This document shows positions 63,270-64,000 of a stretch of DNA of 64,000 nucleotides, piece by piece. The stretch is from a filamentous cyanobacterium ESFC-1. Its GTDB lineage: Bacteria; Cyanobacteriota; Cyanobacteriia; Cyanobacteriales; Spirulinaceae. The first letter of the stretch is position 1. Every line of letters begins with the position of its first letter. Location: positions 4,337,008 to 4,401,007 of the forward strand of contig KB904821.1 of assembly GCA_000380225.1 (NCBI GenBank), written 5' to 3'. The notes below the pieces were generated by a model. That model did not search any database. It was not told where the DNA came from and saw only the letters and a list, made by a program, of their open reading frames with translations. The translations under genes and the position numbers were made by a program.

Positions 63270-64000
63270 ATGGCAAAGTCCTCCAAAAACCCCCTCAAAC
63301 ACCTCGCAGGCGGTTTCCTCCTCCTCAGCCTCCATCTCGGTACGATCCCCACCCTCGCGCAAACCGAACCCACTCTCACCACCGAACAAACCGCCCAACT
63401 CCAAGAAGCCCAACGCCTCAATCGGCAAGTTGGACAACTGTATCAACAAGGACAGTATGAAGCAGCATTACCCCTAGCTCAACAAGTTCTAGCCATCCGC
63501 GAACAAGCCTTGGGTCGCGACCATCCCGACGTTGCCACGAGCCTCAATAACTTGGCAGCACTGTACAAAAATATGGGGAACTACAGTGAAGCCGAACCCC
63601 TCTTCCAACGTGCTTTAGCCATCGACGAACAAGCCTTGGGTCGCGACCATCCCGACGTTGCCACGAGCCTCAATAACTTGGCAGCACTGTACAAAAATAT
63701 GGGGAACTACAGCAAAGCCGAACCCCTCTTCCAACGCTCCCTCGCCATCCGCGAACAAGCCCTCGGTAGCAACCATCCCCATGTTGCCCAAAGCCTCAAC
63801 AACTTGGCAGCACTGTACTGGAATATGGGGAACTACAGGGAAGCCGAACCCCTCTACCAACGCTCCCTCGCCATCCGCGAACAAGCTTTAGGTAGCAACC
63901 ATCCCGATGTTGCCCAAAGCCTCAACAACTTGGCAGCACTGTACTGGAATATGGGGAACTACAGGGAAGCCGAACCCCTCTACCAACGCTCCCTCGCCAT
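63270..64000 (+). CDS. Secreted TPR-repeat protein, kinesin-light-chain type (5' part)
   Basis: The gene runs off the right edge; 243 codons are visible. A signal peptide comes first (MAKSSKNPLKHLAGGFLLLS..., cut probably after TLAQ). From about residue 60, 42-residue TPR units repeat, each with A..SLNNLAALY.NMG.Y.EAEPL(F/Y)QR(A/S)LAI.EQALG. This unit is typical of cyanobacterial TPR proteins that often end in a CHAT protease domain; that part would be outside the window. The TPR array likely binds a protein partner in the periplasm. Confidence 0.88.
   Translation, partial: MAKSSKNPLKHLAGGFLLLSLHLGTIPTLAQTEPTLTTEQTAQLQEAQRLNRQVGQLYQQGQYEAALPLAQQVLAIREQALGRDHPDVATSLNNLAALYKNMGNYSEAEPLFQRALAIDEQALGRDHPDVATSLNNLAALYKNMGNYSKAEPLFQRSLAIREQALGSNHPHVAQSLNNLAALYWNMGNYREAEPLYQRSLAIREQALGSNHPDVAQSLNNLAALYWNMGNYREAEPLYQRSLA
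63498..64000 (+). repeat. 126-bp tandem coding repeat
   Basis: Units of 126 bp encode the 42-residue TPRs. Two neighbouring copies share the run GCCTTGGGTCGCGACCATCC through TACAAAAATATGGGGAACTA with no difference, and two later copies share CTGTACTGGAATATGGGGAA and its surroundings exactly. The array continues past the edge. Confidence 0.9.

Overview
The window is cyanobacterial chromosome. It carries psbM for photosystem II, cyanobacteria-restricted families (DUF3143, Ycf35/DUF1257, DUF2997, an apocarotenoid-oxygenase-like gene, a folate/biopterin transporter), many copies of the HIP1 octamer GCGATCGC, and heptameric tandem repeats (STRRs). Several Uma2 genes, a XisH fragment, WD40 and kinesin-light-chain-type TPR proteins and very large PAS/GAF hybrid kinases suggest a filamentous, Oscillatoriales-like species; that placement is an inference. 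No rRNA, tRNA, CRISPR array or prophage was recognised.

Layout. 1-5.7 kb: FHA, Nudix, J-domain and DUF3143 genes, a repeat-rich gap, a GapA-type GAPDH and a NarL-type regulator. 5.7-6.7 kb: a cytidine deaminase gene split by a 580-bp IS200/IS605-type element with a decayed tnpB. 6.7-14.1 kb: glycosyltransferase, carotenoid oxygenase, folate transporter, universal stress protein, psbM, a [2Fe-2S] ferredoxin, and a compact ferredoxin-Ycf35-DUF2997 cluster. 14.5-20.7 kb: an NAD(P)-fold oxidoreductase and the type IV pilus motor genes pilB-pilT-pilC plus one unknown gene. 21-27 kb: grpE-dnaK-dnaJ followed by a TusA-like gene and rsgA. 27-38 kb: hydrolase, two unknown genes, a site-2 protease, nth, a candidate toxin-antitoxin pair, recF, a GH3 enzyme, an EEP-family protein, ComF-like and GtrA-like proteins, and a TerB/nitrogenase-C-terminal-domain protein. 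38-49 kb: obg, an ammonium transporter behind an NtcA-type site, SGNH hydrolase, ispH, a J-TPR-WD40 protein, a nucleosidase-like protein and mgtE. 49-50 kb: a UPF0175/DUF3368 toxin-antitoxin locus whose toxin is split by a second, 366-bp element with the same type of ends. 50-58 kb: a two-gene histidine-kinase operon, RNase HI with an extra C-terminal domain, and a threonine-dehydratase-like enzyme. 57.8-64 kb: three Uma2 genes, recJ, dense interspersed repeats that cut short a xisH homologue and an antitoxin-like ORF, and the 5' part of a TPR gene running off the end.

The main story is small-scale genome remodelling. Two non-autonomous IS200/IS605-like insertions each begin CCAAAA..TGGG and end TGTCAA. 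Removing each one exactly restores a textbook reading frame (cytidine deaminase SYGLTMCAERA; DUF3368 VSDTSPINN). STRR arrays abut four start codons, in two cases supplying the start codon itself, and another array encodes the end of the dehydratase gene. A GTAGGGTGGGTTAGG-type repeat family has truncated at least two further genes.
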